From positions 1 through 64,000 of the forward strand of contig NZ_JARWAC010000029.1 in assembly GCF_029846175.1 (NCBI RefSeq): a stretch of DNA of 64,000 nt, read 5' to 3'. Below, piece after piece: positions 55,264 through 63,598 of the stretch. This DNA comes from Sphaerisporangium sp. TRM90804. Lineage in GTDB: Bacteria > Actinomycetota > Actinomycetes > Streptosporangiales > Streptosporangiaceae. The number at the start of each line of letters is the position of its first letter. Within the stretch, counting starts at the first letter, position 1. The position numbers were made by a program, and so were the translations under genes. Below the pieces are notes generated by a model. The model searched no databases. It was not told where the DNA came from and saw only the letters and a program-made list of their open reading frames with translations.

Positions 55264-55713
55264 TCAGGCCGCCCCTCCGCGCTCGACGAGCGTGTTGTAC
55301 GTCGTGCAGACGGGCTCGCCGGCCACCGTCGTGACGTCGCTCTTGATCGTCAGCATCTCGTTGCGGCCGACGCTGCGGATCTCGGAGATCGTCGACGTGC
55401 ACAGCAGCTCGTCGCCGGCGTAGACGGGCCGGGCGTACTCGAAGCGCTGCATGCCGTGCACCACCATCGAGTAGTCGAGGCCGAGCTCGGGGTCGGCGAA
55501 CGCCTCGCCGGCGCCGGACAGGCTGAAGACGATGGGGAAGGTGGGCGGGGCGACGACGTCGGGATGACCGGCGGCGCGCGCGGCCTCGGGGTCGCGGTAG
55601 ATGGGGTTCTGGTCGCCGATGGCGGCGGCGAACTCCCTGATCTTGACCCGGCTCACCTCGTAGGGTGCCGGCGCAGGGTACGTGCGCCCGATGTAGTCAC
55701 GGTTCAGAGCCAT
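55264..55713 (-). CDS. MaoC-like dehydratase subunit (HadA-like)
   Basis: A 149-residue hot-dog protein of the FAS1-like dehydratase type. GDQNPIYRDPEAARAAGHPDVVAPPTFP mirrors the hydratase motif but lacks the catalytic His (Tyr instead), which fits the substrate-binding subunit of a HadAB-type heterodimer. It is downstream of rpmG, matching the rpmG-hadA-hadB order known in mycobacteria. Confidence 0.87.
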   Translation of the reverse strand: MALNRDYIGRTYPAPAPYEVSRVKIREFAAAIGDQNPIYRDPEAARAAGHPDVVAPPTFPIVFSLSGAGEAFADPELGLDYSMVVHGMQRFEYARPVYAGDELLCTSTISEIRSVGRNEMLTIKSDVTTVAGEPVCTTYNTLVERGGAA

Positions 55714-55926
55714 CGTGCCGGAGCCCCTTCGCAGTGCCGGATGACCAGGCCGAGGCTAACAGAACCGCCTTCGCCTGGGTCACCGGGAACCCCGGGGGCG
55801 CCGCACCTTGGACCACCGTGCGTCGAACGGCCGACGGCCCGTGCGCTCACCGTGAGGGTGCGCGGCGTCGGGCCGTGGCCTGCGAGCGCCGCGAGCCTCG
55901 GCGAGGCGGGCGGCGGCCCGGGAGTG

Positions 55927-56091
55927 TCAGCGGGTCTCGCGGTGAGGCCGGTGGCACTTGCAGTTCGGGCAGTACTTCTTCAGCTCCAGGCGATCCGGGT
56001 CGTTGCGCCGGTTCTTCCGCGTGATGTAGTTGCGGTGCTTGCACTCCTGGCAGGCCAGCGTGATTTTCGGCCTAACGTCGGTGGCAGCCAC
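55927..56091 (-). CDS. rpmG: Ribosomal protein L33
   Basis: A 54-residue ribosomal protein with four zinc-type cysteines (CQECK and CPNCKC), hence the C+ form. GTG 56091 ([18 protein letters not shown]) follows AAAGGCAC. The gene order tRNA-Thr, tRNA-Met, rpmG, hadA, hadB is conserved in actinobacteria. Confidence 0.95.
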   Translation of the reverse strand: MAATDVRPKITLACQECKHRNYITRKNRRNDPDRLELKKYCPNCKCHRPHRETR

Positions 56092-56170
56092 GTGGGAGTG
56101 CCTTTCTACGTTTGGGACACATGGACAACCCGAACCCGGCACCTCGATACAGAGGGACCTGGCAGGGTAG

Positions 56171-56244
56171 TAGCGGAGGCCGGACTTGAACCGGCGACAC
56201 AGCGATTATGAGCCGCTTGCTCTGCCTGACTGAGCTACTCCGCC
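56171..56244 (-). tRNA. tRNA-Met (CAT)
   Basis: On the minus strand, a full cloverleaf: acceptor GGCGGAG/CTCCGCT (G-T at the end), D arm GCTC/GAGC, anticodon stem AGCGG/TCGCT with loop CTCATAA (anticodon CAT), T arm GCCGG/CCGGC with loop TTCAAGT. CCA is not encoded. The mixed G1-U72 end suggests the elongator rather than the initiator form. Confidence 0.93.
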
Positions 56245-56420
56245 TCAGGCCGTCGAACCCGACCGGCCTCGGCAAGGATACCCGACCTGTACGACGATCG
56301 CGCACTGCGTACGCGCCGTCCGATGCGGGCCCGGTACTCCCAGTATGCCTGATAGCGCGGCTCCCACACTTCTCCTATTTTGTGCCGAACCGCCGGCGGG
56401 CGCACCCACCCAAGCGAAAA

Positions 56421-56447
56421 GCCCCGCCCGATAAACCCGGGAAGGGC
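56421..56447 (-). terminator. Intrinsic terminator after tRNA-Thr
   Basis: On the minus strand, GCCCTTCCCG and CGGGCGGGGC pair with one mismatch across a seven-base loop, and TTTT follows (56420-56417). It ends the tRNA-Thr transcript. Confidence 0.7.
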
Positions 56448-56460
56448 GTTCGCGCTGTCG

Positions 56461-56533
56461 AGCCCCTTTACGGAATCGAACCGTAGACCTTCTCCTTACC
56501 ATGGAGACGCTCTGCCGACTGAGCTAAAGGGGC
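56461..56533 (-). tRNA. tRNA-Thr (GGT)
   Basis: On the minus strand: acceptor GCCCCTT/AAGGGGC, D arm GCTC/GAGC, anticodon stem TCTCC/GGAGA with loop ATGGTAA (anticodon GGT), T arm CTACGG.../CCGTA with TTCGATT loop. CCA is not encoded. Confidence 0.93.
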
Positions 56534-56644
56534 TTGCCCTGCCTGCGCTTCGCGTTACCGCGTGCGCTGCGGACAGGTGCAACCATACACGGACCCCGCG
56601 GCCGACGCGAATCAGAACGCCCATCGCGGGGGGCCGCCGAGGGC

Positions 56645-56863
56645 CTAGCGGAACGCCTCCTCGCGGGGGCGCGAGGGGCGCCGGCCGAAGGGCAGGCTGA
56701 TCACTTCGCAGAGATCGGCGAGGTTCACGAAAGCGCGCAGCTCCTCCACCGAGAAGCAGTCGACGACGTACTCGCCATGGCGGCGGAGGCGGAGAACCTG
56801 GCGATGCCCACGCATCGCGGATGTGACCTCGTAGCCGTCCGGGCCGACCCAGCGCGTCTCCAT
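56645..56863 (-). CDS. 72-aa conserved hypothetical protein
   Basis: A small protein, METRWVGPDGYEVTSAMRGHRQVLRL at the start, with a Cys-containing middle (YVVDCFSVEELRAFVNLADL) and a basic C-terminus. Its composition and codon use look real. ATG 56863 is preferred over the longer frame from 56929. The length and lack of a signal peptide suggest a cytoplasmic protein; the function is unknown. Confidence 0.65.
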   Translation of the reverse strand: METRWVGPDGYEVTSAMRGHRQVLRLRRHGEYVVDCFSVEELRAFVNLADLCEVISLPFGRRPSRPREEAFR

Positions 56864-57023
56864 AAGCGGACACAGTATGCCCAAAGCTTTCCCCTTCGCA
56901 GGGAATGACTGGGGTCCCCTCATCACCACTGGTCACGCCCGACGTCCCGGCGTGGCGGCTTGCGCGATCGTACGGCACGGGCTCCAGGCGCCGGGCCGGG
57001 GACAAAAATGTTCCCGGAAAGTC

Positions 57024-57052
57024 TTGTCGTATTGTTCAACGATTTCTACGGT
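57024..57052 (+). promoter_or_regulatory. Candidate promoter of the SPFH gene
   Basis: TTGTCG (57024-57029) and TACGGT (57047-57052) are 17 bases apart, about 60 bases before the start codon. Confidence 0.4.
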
Positions 57053-57110
57053 TAGGTCAGATCGTGCGAGTGCCATCCCGAAGATCGGTTGATCCAGCCC
57101 AGGAGGCCTC

Positions 57111-58079
57111 ATGTACACACGTGCCATCCTCGTCTCCATAGCGGTGGCGACGGCCGTCATCACCGCGATCACCTCGGTGATCGGCCTGTTCGTCGGCCTG
57201 GAGAGCACCAACGGCGGCGAGGTCGCGGTCGTCCGCGACGGCGGCCCGTTCGACGACAACCTCGTGCGGCAGATCATCGACCCGGCCTCCGGGGTCACCT
57301 GGACCGGCTGGTGGTCCCAGGTGCACGTGTACCCGGCCCAGCAGCGCTTCTACACGATCACCGCCGACGCCAAGCGCAGCACGCTGCTCGGTGTGGACGT
57401 CGTCACCGTCCCCAGCAGCGACGGCGTCAACATGGGCATCGAGGGGACGCTGTACTTCACGCTGAACCTCGACCACGAGACGCTGCGGGTGTTCGACGAC
57501 AAGTTCGGCACCCGCCGGTTCCGCGGGCAGGACAACGAGATGCGCTACCCGTACGAGGGCGAGGAGGGCTGGTCGGCCTTCTTCGGCCAGGCCATCCGCC
57601 CGGTGGTGGACAACGCCCTGCGCAGCCAGGTGGGCGCCTTCCGCTGCGCCGAGCTCGTCTCCTCCTGCGCCTTCGTGGAGAGCGGCGCCGCCAGGGAGAC
57701 GGTCAGGATGGAGGCCCGGGAGAACAACGCGACGCTGACGAGGATCCAGGAGGCGGTGAACAGCTCGCTCGACCGCGACCTGCGGAGCATGCTCGGCGCG
57801 CCCTTCCTGACCGACCTCCGGTTCAACCTGGTCAAGGTCTCGCTGCCGCAGCAGGTGCAGGCGTCGGTCGACCGGGCGCAGGCCGCGTTCGCGTCGCTCG
57901 CCGAGTCGCAGGCGGCGGTCGCCCAGGCACGTGCCCAGGCCGAGGCCAACAAGGCGCGGCAGGACGGCTACAACGCCTGCACCACCTGCGCCGAGATCGA
58001 GAAGCTCAAGGCGCTCCCGCAGGGCATCACGGTCTACGCGCCCGGCAACGCCGGAGGCGTCGCGCTGCCCACCCGGTGA
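57111..58079 (+). CDS. SPFH/band-7 (prohibitin-like) membrane protein
   Basis: A 322-residue protein with one N-terminal membrane anchor (about 6-30), an SPFH domain (about 35-230; RRFRGQDNEMRYPYEGEEGW) and an Ala/Gln-rich coiled coil (about 240-290), the usual architecture of stomatin/prohibitin proteins that form membrane microdomains. ATG 57111 follows CAGGAGG. A Cys pair (CTTCAE) lies near the end. The partner is unknown. Confidence 0.87.
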   Translation: MYTRAILVSIAVATAVITAITSVIGLFVGLESTNGGEVAVVRDGGPFDDNLVRQIIDPASGVTWTGWWSQVHVYPAQQRFYTITADAKRSTLLGVDVVTVPSSDGVNMGIEGTLYFTLNLDHETLRVFDDKFGTRRFRGQDNEMRYPYEGEEGWSAFFGQAIRPVVDNALRSQVGAFRCAELVSSCAFVESGAARETVRMEARENNATLTRIQEAVNSSLDRDLRSMLGAPFLTDLRFNLVKVSLPQQVQASVDRAQAAFASLAESQAAVAQARAQAEANKARQDGYNACTTCAEIEKLKALPQGITVYAPGNAGGVALPTR

Positions 58080-58083
58080 CCCC

Positions 58084-58572
58084 TCACCCGGGGGAGCCCC
58101 AGGGGCCCGCCTCGCTTTCGACGAGGGCGTTGAACCGGGCCAGCATCTCGCCCAGCAGCCGGACGTCGTCCTCGGGCCAGGTGCCCAGCAGCCGGAAGAA
58201 CCGCTCCTGGCGGGCCGCCCGCGCCCGGTCGAGGCGCTGGCGGCCCTCGGGGGTGAGCGCCAGGAAGTGGGCGCGCCCGTCCAGGGCGTCGGGGCGGCGG
58301 CCGACGAGGCCGAGCTCCTCCAGCACCTTGAGCTGGCGGCTGATCGTCGCCTTGCCGACGCCGAAGTAGGCCGCCAGGTCGCTGGAGCGCGCGGGGGCGG
58401 CCTCGTCGATGCGCACGAGCAGGCTGTAGGCGCCCGGCTCCAGCTCGGGGTGCACCGCGCGGCCGACCTCGGCCGACAGCGCGCGCGACCGCCGGAACAG
58501 CACGCCGAGCTGCCGCTCGACCGCGTGGTACGCCGCCCGCTCGTCCACCGGGATGGCCTGTGTCTCCGTCAT
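58084..58572 (-). CDS. MarR family transcriptional regulator
   Basis: A 162-residue winged-helix regulator with the HTH SSDLAAYFGVGKATISRQLKVLEELGLV (about 63-90) and wing ending RAHFLALTPEG. It overlaps the MFS transporter gene by four bases (ATGA) and is the second gene of its operon, so it probably represses the operon through the TTGCC..GGCAA sites upstream of the transporter. Confidence 0.92.
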   Translation of the reverse strand: MTETQAIPVDERAAYHAVERQLGVLFRRSRALSAEVGRAVHPELEPGAYSLLVRIDEAAPARSSDLAAYFGVGKATISRQLKVLEELGLVGRRPDALDGRAHFLALTPEGRQRLDRARAARQERFFRLLGTWPEDDVRLLGEMLARFNALVESEAGPWGSPG

Positions 58573-61025
58573 CGCGCCGCCTCCTCACTCCAGTGTGCCG
58601 GATGGCCGAGCCACAGGTCGTACGCCTCCTCTCCCTGCCCGGTGAGGTCGAGGGCGCCGGCCACGGGCGGGTAGCCGGTGGCGATGACGGTGTACTGGCC
58701 TCCGGTGAGGTCGTCGAACGCGTAGCGGCCGTCCTCGCCGGTGGTCACGGTGCCGACGACGTCGCCGGCCGCGTCGAGCAGCGTCACGCGCGCGGCGCCC
58801 AGCGGCCCGGCGTCGCGGACGCGCACCGTGCCCCGGACGTGGGCGCCCGGGGGCAGGACGACGTCCTGCCGGCTCAGGCCGGTCGCGACCGCGACGGGCA
58901 CCGCCACGGGGCGGCGGCCGGTGGCGCTCACCGCGAGCGTGTAGGCGCCGGTGACCACCCCGGCGAAGGCGTACGACCCCTCAGGCCCGGTGACGCCGGT
59001 GGTGACGACCTCGCCGCGCGGGTCGGTCAGCAGGACCATGGCGCCCGAGACCGGCGCGCCGCCGGTGTCGGTCACCGTTCCGGCCAGCCGGCCGGAGCCC
59101 GCGAGCACGACGTCGAACTCCAGCGGTCCGGCGCCGACCACCACGGTGGCGACCTGCGGGTCGTGCTCGTCGGCGGAGGCGATCAGCACGTAGGTGCCGC
59201 CCCCGGGCGTCCACAGGGCGTAGCCGCCGTCGGCGTGGGAGATGGCGCGGCCGAGCTGGTGGCCGCGCACGTCGATCAGCGTGACGGCCGCCCCGCCGAC
59301 CGGCAGGCCGTCGGCGCCGCGGACGAACCCGTATACGCCGTGCCCGCTCGGCACCGCGGCGGCCGCCTCGCCGTGGCCGTTCACGGCCGCGGCGGACGGG
59401 GCCGTCGCGGGGGCCGGAGCGCCGGCGTCGCGCTGGGCGTGGCGGCCGGGGAGATTGCCGTCGCCCGCAGCGGCGTCGGAGCTCAGGGCGGAGGTGCGCA
59501 GCGGGACCTCCTTGATGAACAGGATGGCGACCAGCGCCAGCAGCGCCGCCGGCGCCGCGTACAGGAACACGTCGCCCACCCCGTGGCCGTAGGCGCTCTC
59601 CACGACGGTGCGCACCGGCCCGGGCAGCGCCGCGATGTCCGGGACCGCCCCCTTGCTTCCCGGCACGGCCCGGACGCCCACCTTGGCCAGGCCCTCCTCG
59701 GTGTAGGAGGCGACGCGGTGGGCGAGCAGCGCTCCCAGCACGGCCACGCCGACGGCGCCGCCGAGCGAGCGGAAGAACGCGACCGACGCGCTGGCCGCGC
59801 CGAGCTGCTCGGGCTCCACCTGGTTCTGCACCGACAGGACGAGGTTCTGCATGGTCATGCCGACGCCGGCGCCGATCAGGACCATGTAGACGGCCAGGAG
59901 CCAGTACGCGGTGTCGTACCGCATCGCGCCCATGAGCCCGAACCCGGCGGTGAGCGCCACGCCGCCGGTCACGAGCAGGGCCTTCCACCGTCCGGTGCGG
60001 CTGATGATCTGACCGGTGACGTACGACGACACCGCCAGGCCGAGGATCATCGGCATGGTCATCACGCCGGCGACGGTGGGGGTCTCGCCGCGGGCGAGCT
60101 GGAAGTACTGGCTGAGGAAGGTCGTCGCGCCGAACATGGCGACGCCGACCAGGAGGCTGGCGACCGTGGCCAGGCTGATCGCGCTCCTGCGGAACAGGCG
60201 GATCGGGACGACGGGATCGGCGGCCCGGCTCTCCACCAGCAGGAAGATCAGGGCGAGCACCAGCGAGCCGCCGACCATCGCCGCCGACTGCCAGGACACC
60301 CAGTCGTACTTGGTGCCGGCGAAGGACACCCACACCAGCAGCAGGGAGACCGAGGCGGCGACCAGCGTCGCGCCGGCCCAGTCGACCTTCACCCTGCGCT
60401 TGCGCACGGGCAGGTCGAGCGTGCGCTGCAGGACGATCAGCGCGACGACGGCGAAGGGGACGCCGACGTAGAAGCACCAGCGCCAGCCGAGCCAGGAGGT
60501 GTCCACGATCAGGCCGCCGATCAGCGGGCCGCTGATGGTGGCGACGGCGAAGACCGAGCCGAAGTAGCCCGCGTAGCGCCCGCGCTCGCGCGGGGAGGCC
60601 ATCACCGCCATGATCGTCTGGGCGAGCGCGGTGAGGCCGCCGACGCCGAGGCCCTGGATCACGCGCGCGCCGATCAGCATGCCCGAGCTGGTGGCGACTC
60701 CGGCGATGGCCGAGCCGGCGACGAAGATGACCAGACCGAGCTGCACCAGCAGCTTCTTGCTCATCAGGTCGGCGAGCTTGCCCCAGATGGGGGTGGAGAC
60801 CGTCGTGGCGAGCAGCGAGGCGGTGATCACCCAGGTGTACGTCGTCCCGTCGGCGTGCAGGTCGACCATGATCGTCGGCAGCGCGTTGGCGACGACGGTG
60901 GACGACAGGATCGCCACGAACATGCCGAGCAGCAGGCCCGAGAGGGCTTCGAGGATCTGCCGGTGCGTCATCGGCGCCGCCGGGGCTTCCACCGTCCCCG
61001 CCTCTGCCGGTACCGCGGTTGTCAT
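58569..61025 (-). CDS. DHA2 family MFS multidrug transporter fused to carboxypeptidase-regulatory repeats
   Basis: An 818-residue protein. Residues 1-510 are a 14-helix drug:H+ antiporter of the EmrB/QacA type (motif C-like GPLIGGLIVD). Residues 560-815 hold three or four beta-sandwich repeats of the carboxypeptidase-regulatory/Cna-B type (GFVRGADGLPVGGAAVTLID, GTVTDTGGAPVSGAMVLLTD, GTVRVRDAGPLGAARVTLLD). The transporter end and repeat side should be checked for topology. ATG 61025 follows AAAGGAA. Repressed by the coupled MarR protein. Confidence 0.9.
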   Translation of the reverse strand: MTTAVPAEAGTVEAPAAPMTHRQILEALSGLLLGMFVAILSSTVVANALPTIMVDLHADGTTYTWVITASLLATTVSTPIWGKLADLMSKKLLVQLGLVIFVAGSAIAGVATSSGMLIGARVIQGLGVGGLTALAQTIMAVMASPRERGRYAGYFGSVFAVATISGPLIGGLIVDTSWLGWRWCFYVGVPFAVVALIVLQRTLDLPVRKRRVKVDWAGATLVAASVSLLLVWVSFAGTKYDWVSWQSAAMVGGSLVLALIFLLVESRAADPVVPIRLFRRSAISLATVASLLVGVAMFGATTFLSQYFQLARGETPTVAGVMTMPMILGLAVSSYVTGQIISRTGRWKALLVTGGVALTAGFGLMGAMRYDTAYWLLAVYMVLIGAGVGMTMQNLVLSVQNQVEPEQLGAASASVAFFRSLGGAVGVAVLGALLAHRVASYTEEGLAKVGVRAVPGSKGAVPDIAALPGPVRTVVESAYGHGVGDVFLYAAPAALLALVAILFIKEVPLRTSALSSDAAAGDGNLPGRHAQRDAGAPAPATAPSAAAVNGHGEAAAAVPSGHGVYGFVRGADGLPVGGAAVTLIDVRGHQLGRAISHADGGYALWTPGGGTYVLIASADEHDPQVATVVVGAGPLEFDVVLAGSGRLAGTVTDTGGAPVSGAMVLLTDPRGEVVTTGVTGPEGSYAFAGVVTGAYTLAVSATGRRPVAVPVAVATGLSRQDVVLPPGAHVRGTVRVRDAGPLGAARVTLLDAAGDVVGTVTTGEDGRYAFDDLTGGQYTVIATGYPPVAGALDLTGQGEEAYDLWLGHPAHWSEEAAR

Positions 61026-61105
61026 CGGATTCCTTTCGAGCGCCGGGCGGTCCGGGCGTGGAGGCGCGGGACGGATCTCCCGCGTCGCCTTGGCGCTCCA
61101 TCTAG

Positions 61106-61141
61106 TTGCCTTGGGCAAACATATGTCATTGCCTTAGGCAA
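61106..61141. promoter_or_regulatory. Twin MarR-type operators of the MFS-MarR operon
   Basis: TTGCCTTGGGCAA (61106-61118) and TTGCCTTAGGCAA (61129-61141) are near-perfect 13-base palindromes 23 bases apart, about 80 bases upstream of the transporter gene, overlapping a possible TTGGTT/TATGTT promoter on the minus strand. The MarR protein encoded second in the operon is the likely ligand-responsive binder. Confidence 0.75.
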
Positions 61142-61201
61142 CCAACACAGATGTATCCGGGTTTATGTCCGGTATAGGGAAGTAATCCGCCCGCAACGAC
61201 A

Positions 61202-61232
61202 CCGCCCCGCCCTCTCGTGGAGGGCGGGGCGG
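61202..61232. terminator. Hairpin terminator after phoX gene
   Basis: CCGCCCCGCCCT pairs perfectly with AGGGCGGGGCGG over 12 bases with a seven-base loop, 27 bases past the stop of the phosphatase gene. Confidence 0.82.
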
Positions 61233-61258
61233 CGGGGGGTGCGGTGGCGGCGCGGCCG

Positions 61259-62704
61259 TCAGTGGCCGTGCGGGCCGTGGTGGTGGTCGTCCTCGCCCTC
61301 GCCCGGCTTGCGCCAGGGGCCGGTGATGGCGAACACGTAGCCGGGCGACTGGATGTTGGCGAAGAGGATCCTCCCGTCCGGGCTGAAGGTCGGGCCGGTG
61401 AACTCGCCGTCGTCCATCTCGTTCCTGGCCAGCGGGTAGGACGTGCCCCGCCTGGTCACGCCGACCAGGTGCTGCACGCCCTCGCCGTCCTCGGCCAGGA
61501 TGATCCCGCCGTACGGGGAGACGGTGATGTTGTCGGGCCCGTCGTAGGCGGTGTCCTTCTCCGGGTCGGGGTTCACCCCGAAGATCGTCTTCAGCTCGAC
61601 GGTCTCGGAGCGCGGGTCGTAGAACCACACCTGGCCGTCGTGCTCGTTGACGCTGCCGTCGTCGTCACGCGCGTAGCTGGAGACGAAGTAGGCGCCGCCG
61701 TCGGCCCACCAGGCCCCCTCCAGCTTGCGGGCGCGGGTGACCTGCTCGTCGGTGAACTGCTTGCGCACCGAGACCTTGGCGGCGTCCCGGTCGGGCACGT
61801 CGACCCACCTCACCTTGTACGTGGTGCCCGGCCGGGTGGCCCGGGACAGGTCGGCGACGTGCTTGCCGCCCTTGGAGCAGCTCATGGCCTGCAGCCTGCC
61901 CGCGGTGTCGCCGCCCTCGCGCAGCGCCAGGGCACGCAGCTCGCCCTTGCGCCCGCGGAAGCCCTTCGGCGGAACCCACCGGAAGTAGAGCCCGTTCGGG
62001 CCGCTCGCGTCCTCGGTCTCGTAGATGACGAAGGTGTGCGGGTCGACCGCGACGGCCTCGTGCGAGAACCTGCCGAGGAACTTCAGCGGCACGGGGTCGC
62101 GGTTGGCCGCGCGGTCGAACGGGTCGACCTCGAACACGTACCCGTGGTCCTTCAGCAGCGCCCCGCCCGCGCGCTCCTCGGTCTCCTCGCAGGTGAGCCA
62201 GGTGTTCCACGGCGTGATGCCGCCCGCGCAGTTGTTGTGCGTCCCGGCGACGCTGACATACTCGCGCACGCGGCGCCCGTGCCGGTCGACCTCGATGGTG
62301 GTGGTGCCGCCGCGCGCGCCCGGGTCGTAGGTCAGGCCGGGCAGGGTGGGCACGGGGTAGGGCTCGTCGCCGCCGATCTCGTGGTTGTTGACCAGCACGA
62401 AGCCGTCACGCGCTCGGAAACACCCGGTGCCGTCGGCGTCGCTCGGCGTCGGCTCCCCCGACTCCAGCAGCGTCTTGCCGGCCTCGGCCACGATCGAGTA
62501 GGAGAACCCGCGCGGCAGCGCCAGCACCCCCGCCGGATCCGCGACCACCGCCCCGTACCCCACCACCCCGCGCGTCCCGCCCTCTGCGGCGGCCTGCGCG
62601 ACGCCGCTCCCGGCGATCGCGTCGAAGCTGCCGGCGACGGCGATTCCCAGCGTGCCGGCCGTCGCCGAACGCAGCAGTTCACGACGGGAAAGAGAGGAGC
62701 TCAT
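61259..62704 (-). CDS. Tat-exported PhoX-type (DUF839) alkaline phosphatase-like protein
   Basis: A 481-residue protein beginning with a twin-arginine signal (SRRELLRSATAGTLGIAVAG, about 5-24), so it is exported folded. The rest matches DUF839/PhoX, a Ca2+/Fe3+ dependent phosphatase family (VNNHEIGGDEPYPV, NNCAGGITPWNTWLTCEET, EDGEGVQHLVG). The C-terminus DDHHHGPHGH is His-rich and may bind metal. ATG 62704 is chosen because upstream frame lacks a signal. Phosphate control is expected but no Pho box was identified. Confidence 0.9.
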   Translation of the reverse strand: MSSSLSRRELLRSATAGTLGIAVAGSFDAIAGSGVAQAAAEGGTRGVVGYGAVVADPAGVLALPRGFSYSIVAEAGKTLLESGEPTPSDADGTGCFRARDGFVLVNNHEIGGDEPYPVPTLPGLTYDPGARGGTTTIEVDRHGRRVREYVSVAGTHNNCAGGITPWNTWLTCEETEERAGGALLKDHGYVFEVDPFDRAANRDPVPLKFLGRFSHEAVAVDPHTFVIYETEDASGPNGLYFRWVPPKGFRGRKGELRALALREGGDTAGRLQAMSCSKGGKHVADLSRATRPGTTYKVRWVDVPDRDAAKVSVRKQFTDEQVTRARKLEGAWWADGGAYFVSSYARDDDGSVNEHDGQVWFYDPRSETVELKTIFGVNPDPEKDTAYDGPDNITVSPYGGIILAEDGEGVQHLVGVTRRGTSYPLARNEMDDGEFTGPTFSPDGRILFANIQSPGYVFAITGPWRKPGEGEDDHHHGPHGH

Positions 62705-63136
62705 GACCACACACCTGTCCAATACACGAAGAGCAGTACCCCAGGACCAAATCCCTCCCCCATGAACACCCCCCACCCTCCCCCGAACCCCCCGATGAAC
62801 ACCCCCCGAACCCCCACCCCCATCCTCCATCCGACCTAGACCTCCACCGCCACCGCCACCGCCACCGCACCCGACCCGCCCCGTCCCCGATAGCGATTTG
62901 TCCGGCGCCGACACGGCGGACGCGAGACGACCAAGCCGGCGCCGTCATACGGCGGCCAGGATGGGGCCACCCGAGGCACACCCGGCGAACCACCCGCACA
63001 CACCAACCAGCCCCCGCCCCCGCAGCGACTTCCCCGGCGCCGACACAGCGGGACGCGAGACGGCGAAGCCGGCGCCGTCATACGGCGGCCAGGATGGGGG
63101 TCTGACGGGAGCGGCGGACTTCGGCGGTGGTGTGGG
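62705..63136. other. Low-complexity intergenic region
   Basis: About 430 bases with C-rich runs, repeated ATGAACACCCCCC, a short hexanucleotide tract (CCACCG) near 62844-62868, and the direct repeat described below. No credible gene. Confidence 0.55.
62892..63100. repeat. Direct repeat of about 75 bases with 57-base spacer
   Basis: The unit at 62892-62966 recurs at 63024-63100 with small indels (offset 132-133); both copies end in CGGCGGCCAGGATGGGG and contain CCGGCGCCG palindromes. It lies between the phosphatase promoter side and the 3' side of the HxlR gene. Confidence 0.7.
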
Positions 63137-63496
63137 TTACGACTCTCGGGCGTCGAGGAGGTCGTCCCAGTGGTCGGCGGCCCAGGCGCAGGCGGCGTTC
63201 ATGGGCTCCAGGATGCTGCGGCCGAGGGCGGTCAGTTCGTAGACGGGTGCGGGGGCGTGGCCGGGGGCGGCGTGCGAGTTGCGGATGACCAGGCCGTCGC
63301 GCTGGAGGGCGCGCAGGGACTGGGTGAGGACCTTCGCGGTGATGCCGCGCAGGGGGACGCGGAGCTCGGAGAAGCGCCTCGGGCCCTCTTCCAGGCAGCG
63401 GATGATCATTCCCGCCCACTTGTCGCCGACGCGGATCGGCGACAGGCCCGACGGGCACACCGGGTCGAACATCTCGGGATCGAGCGGCTGCGTCAC
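63137..63496 (-). CDS. HxlR family transcriptional regulator
   Basis: A 119-residue winged-helix regulator with CPSGLSPIRVGDKWAGMIIRCLEEGPRRFSEL (Cys14 at the usual sensor position) and LTQSLRALQRDGLVIRNS. Starts with GTG 63496. It is divergent from a NAD(P)-binding protein gene, a typical pair, and probably senses electrophiles or thiol stress. Confidence 0.9.
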   Translation of the reverse strand: MTQPLDPEMFDPVCPSGLSPIRVGDKWAGMIIRCLEEGPRRFSELRVPLRGITAKVLTQSLRALQRDGLVIRNSHAAPGHAPAPVYELTALGRSILEPMNAACAWAADHWDDLLDARES

Positions 63497-63505
63497 GTGT
63501 CCACG

Positions 63506-63532
63506 TTAACCGGTTCCCTCCTGGTAACCGGG
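63506..63532. promoter_or_regulatory. Possible HxlR binding repeats
   Basis: TAACCGG occurs at 63507-63513 and 63525-63531, a direct repeat of 18-base spacing between the divergent HxlR and NAD(P)-binding genes, just upstream of the HxlR start. Confidence 0.35.
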
Positions 63533-63598
63533 CCCCCGGATACCGTCCCGGACATCGGCCGGACACCGGATCCGGCCCCGGGCGAGTGAGGAGGGCCG

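Noticed and set aside
62844-62868. CCACCG tract as a CRISPR-like or regulatory repeat
   Set aside because: It is a simple hexanucleotide tract of four units without spacers; no CRISPR array or cas gene was seen anywhere in the window.
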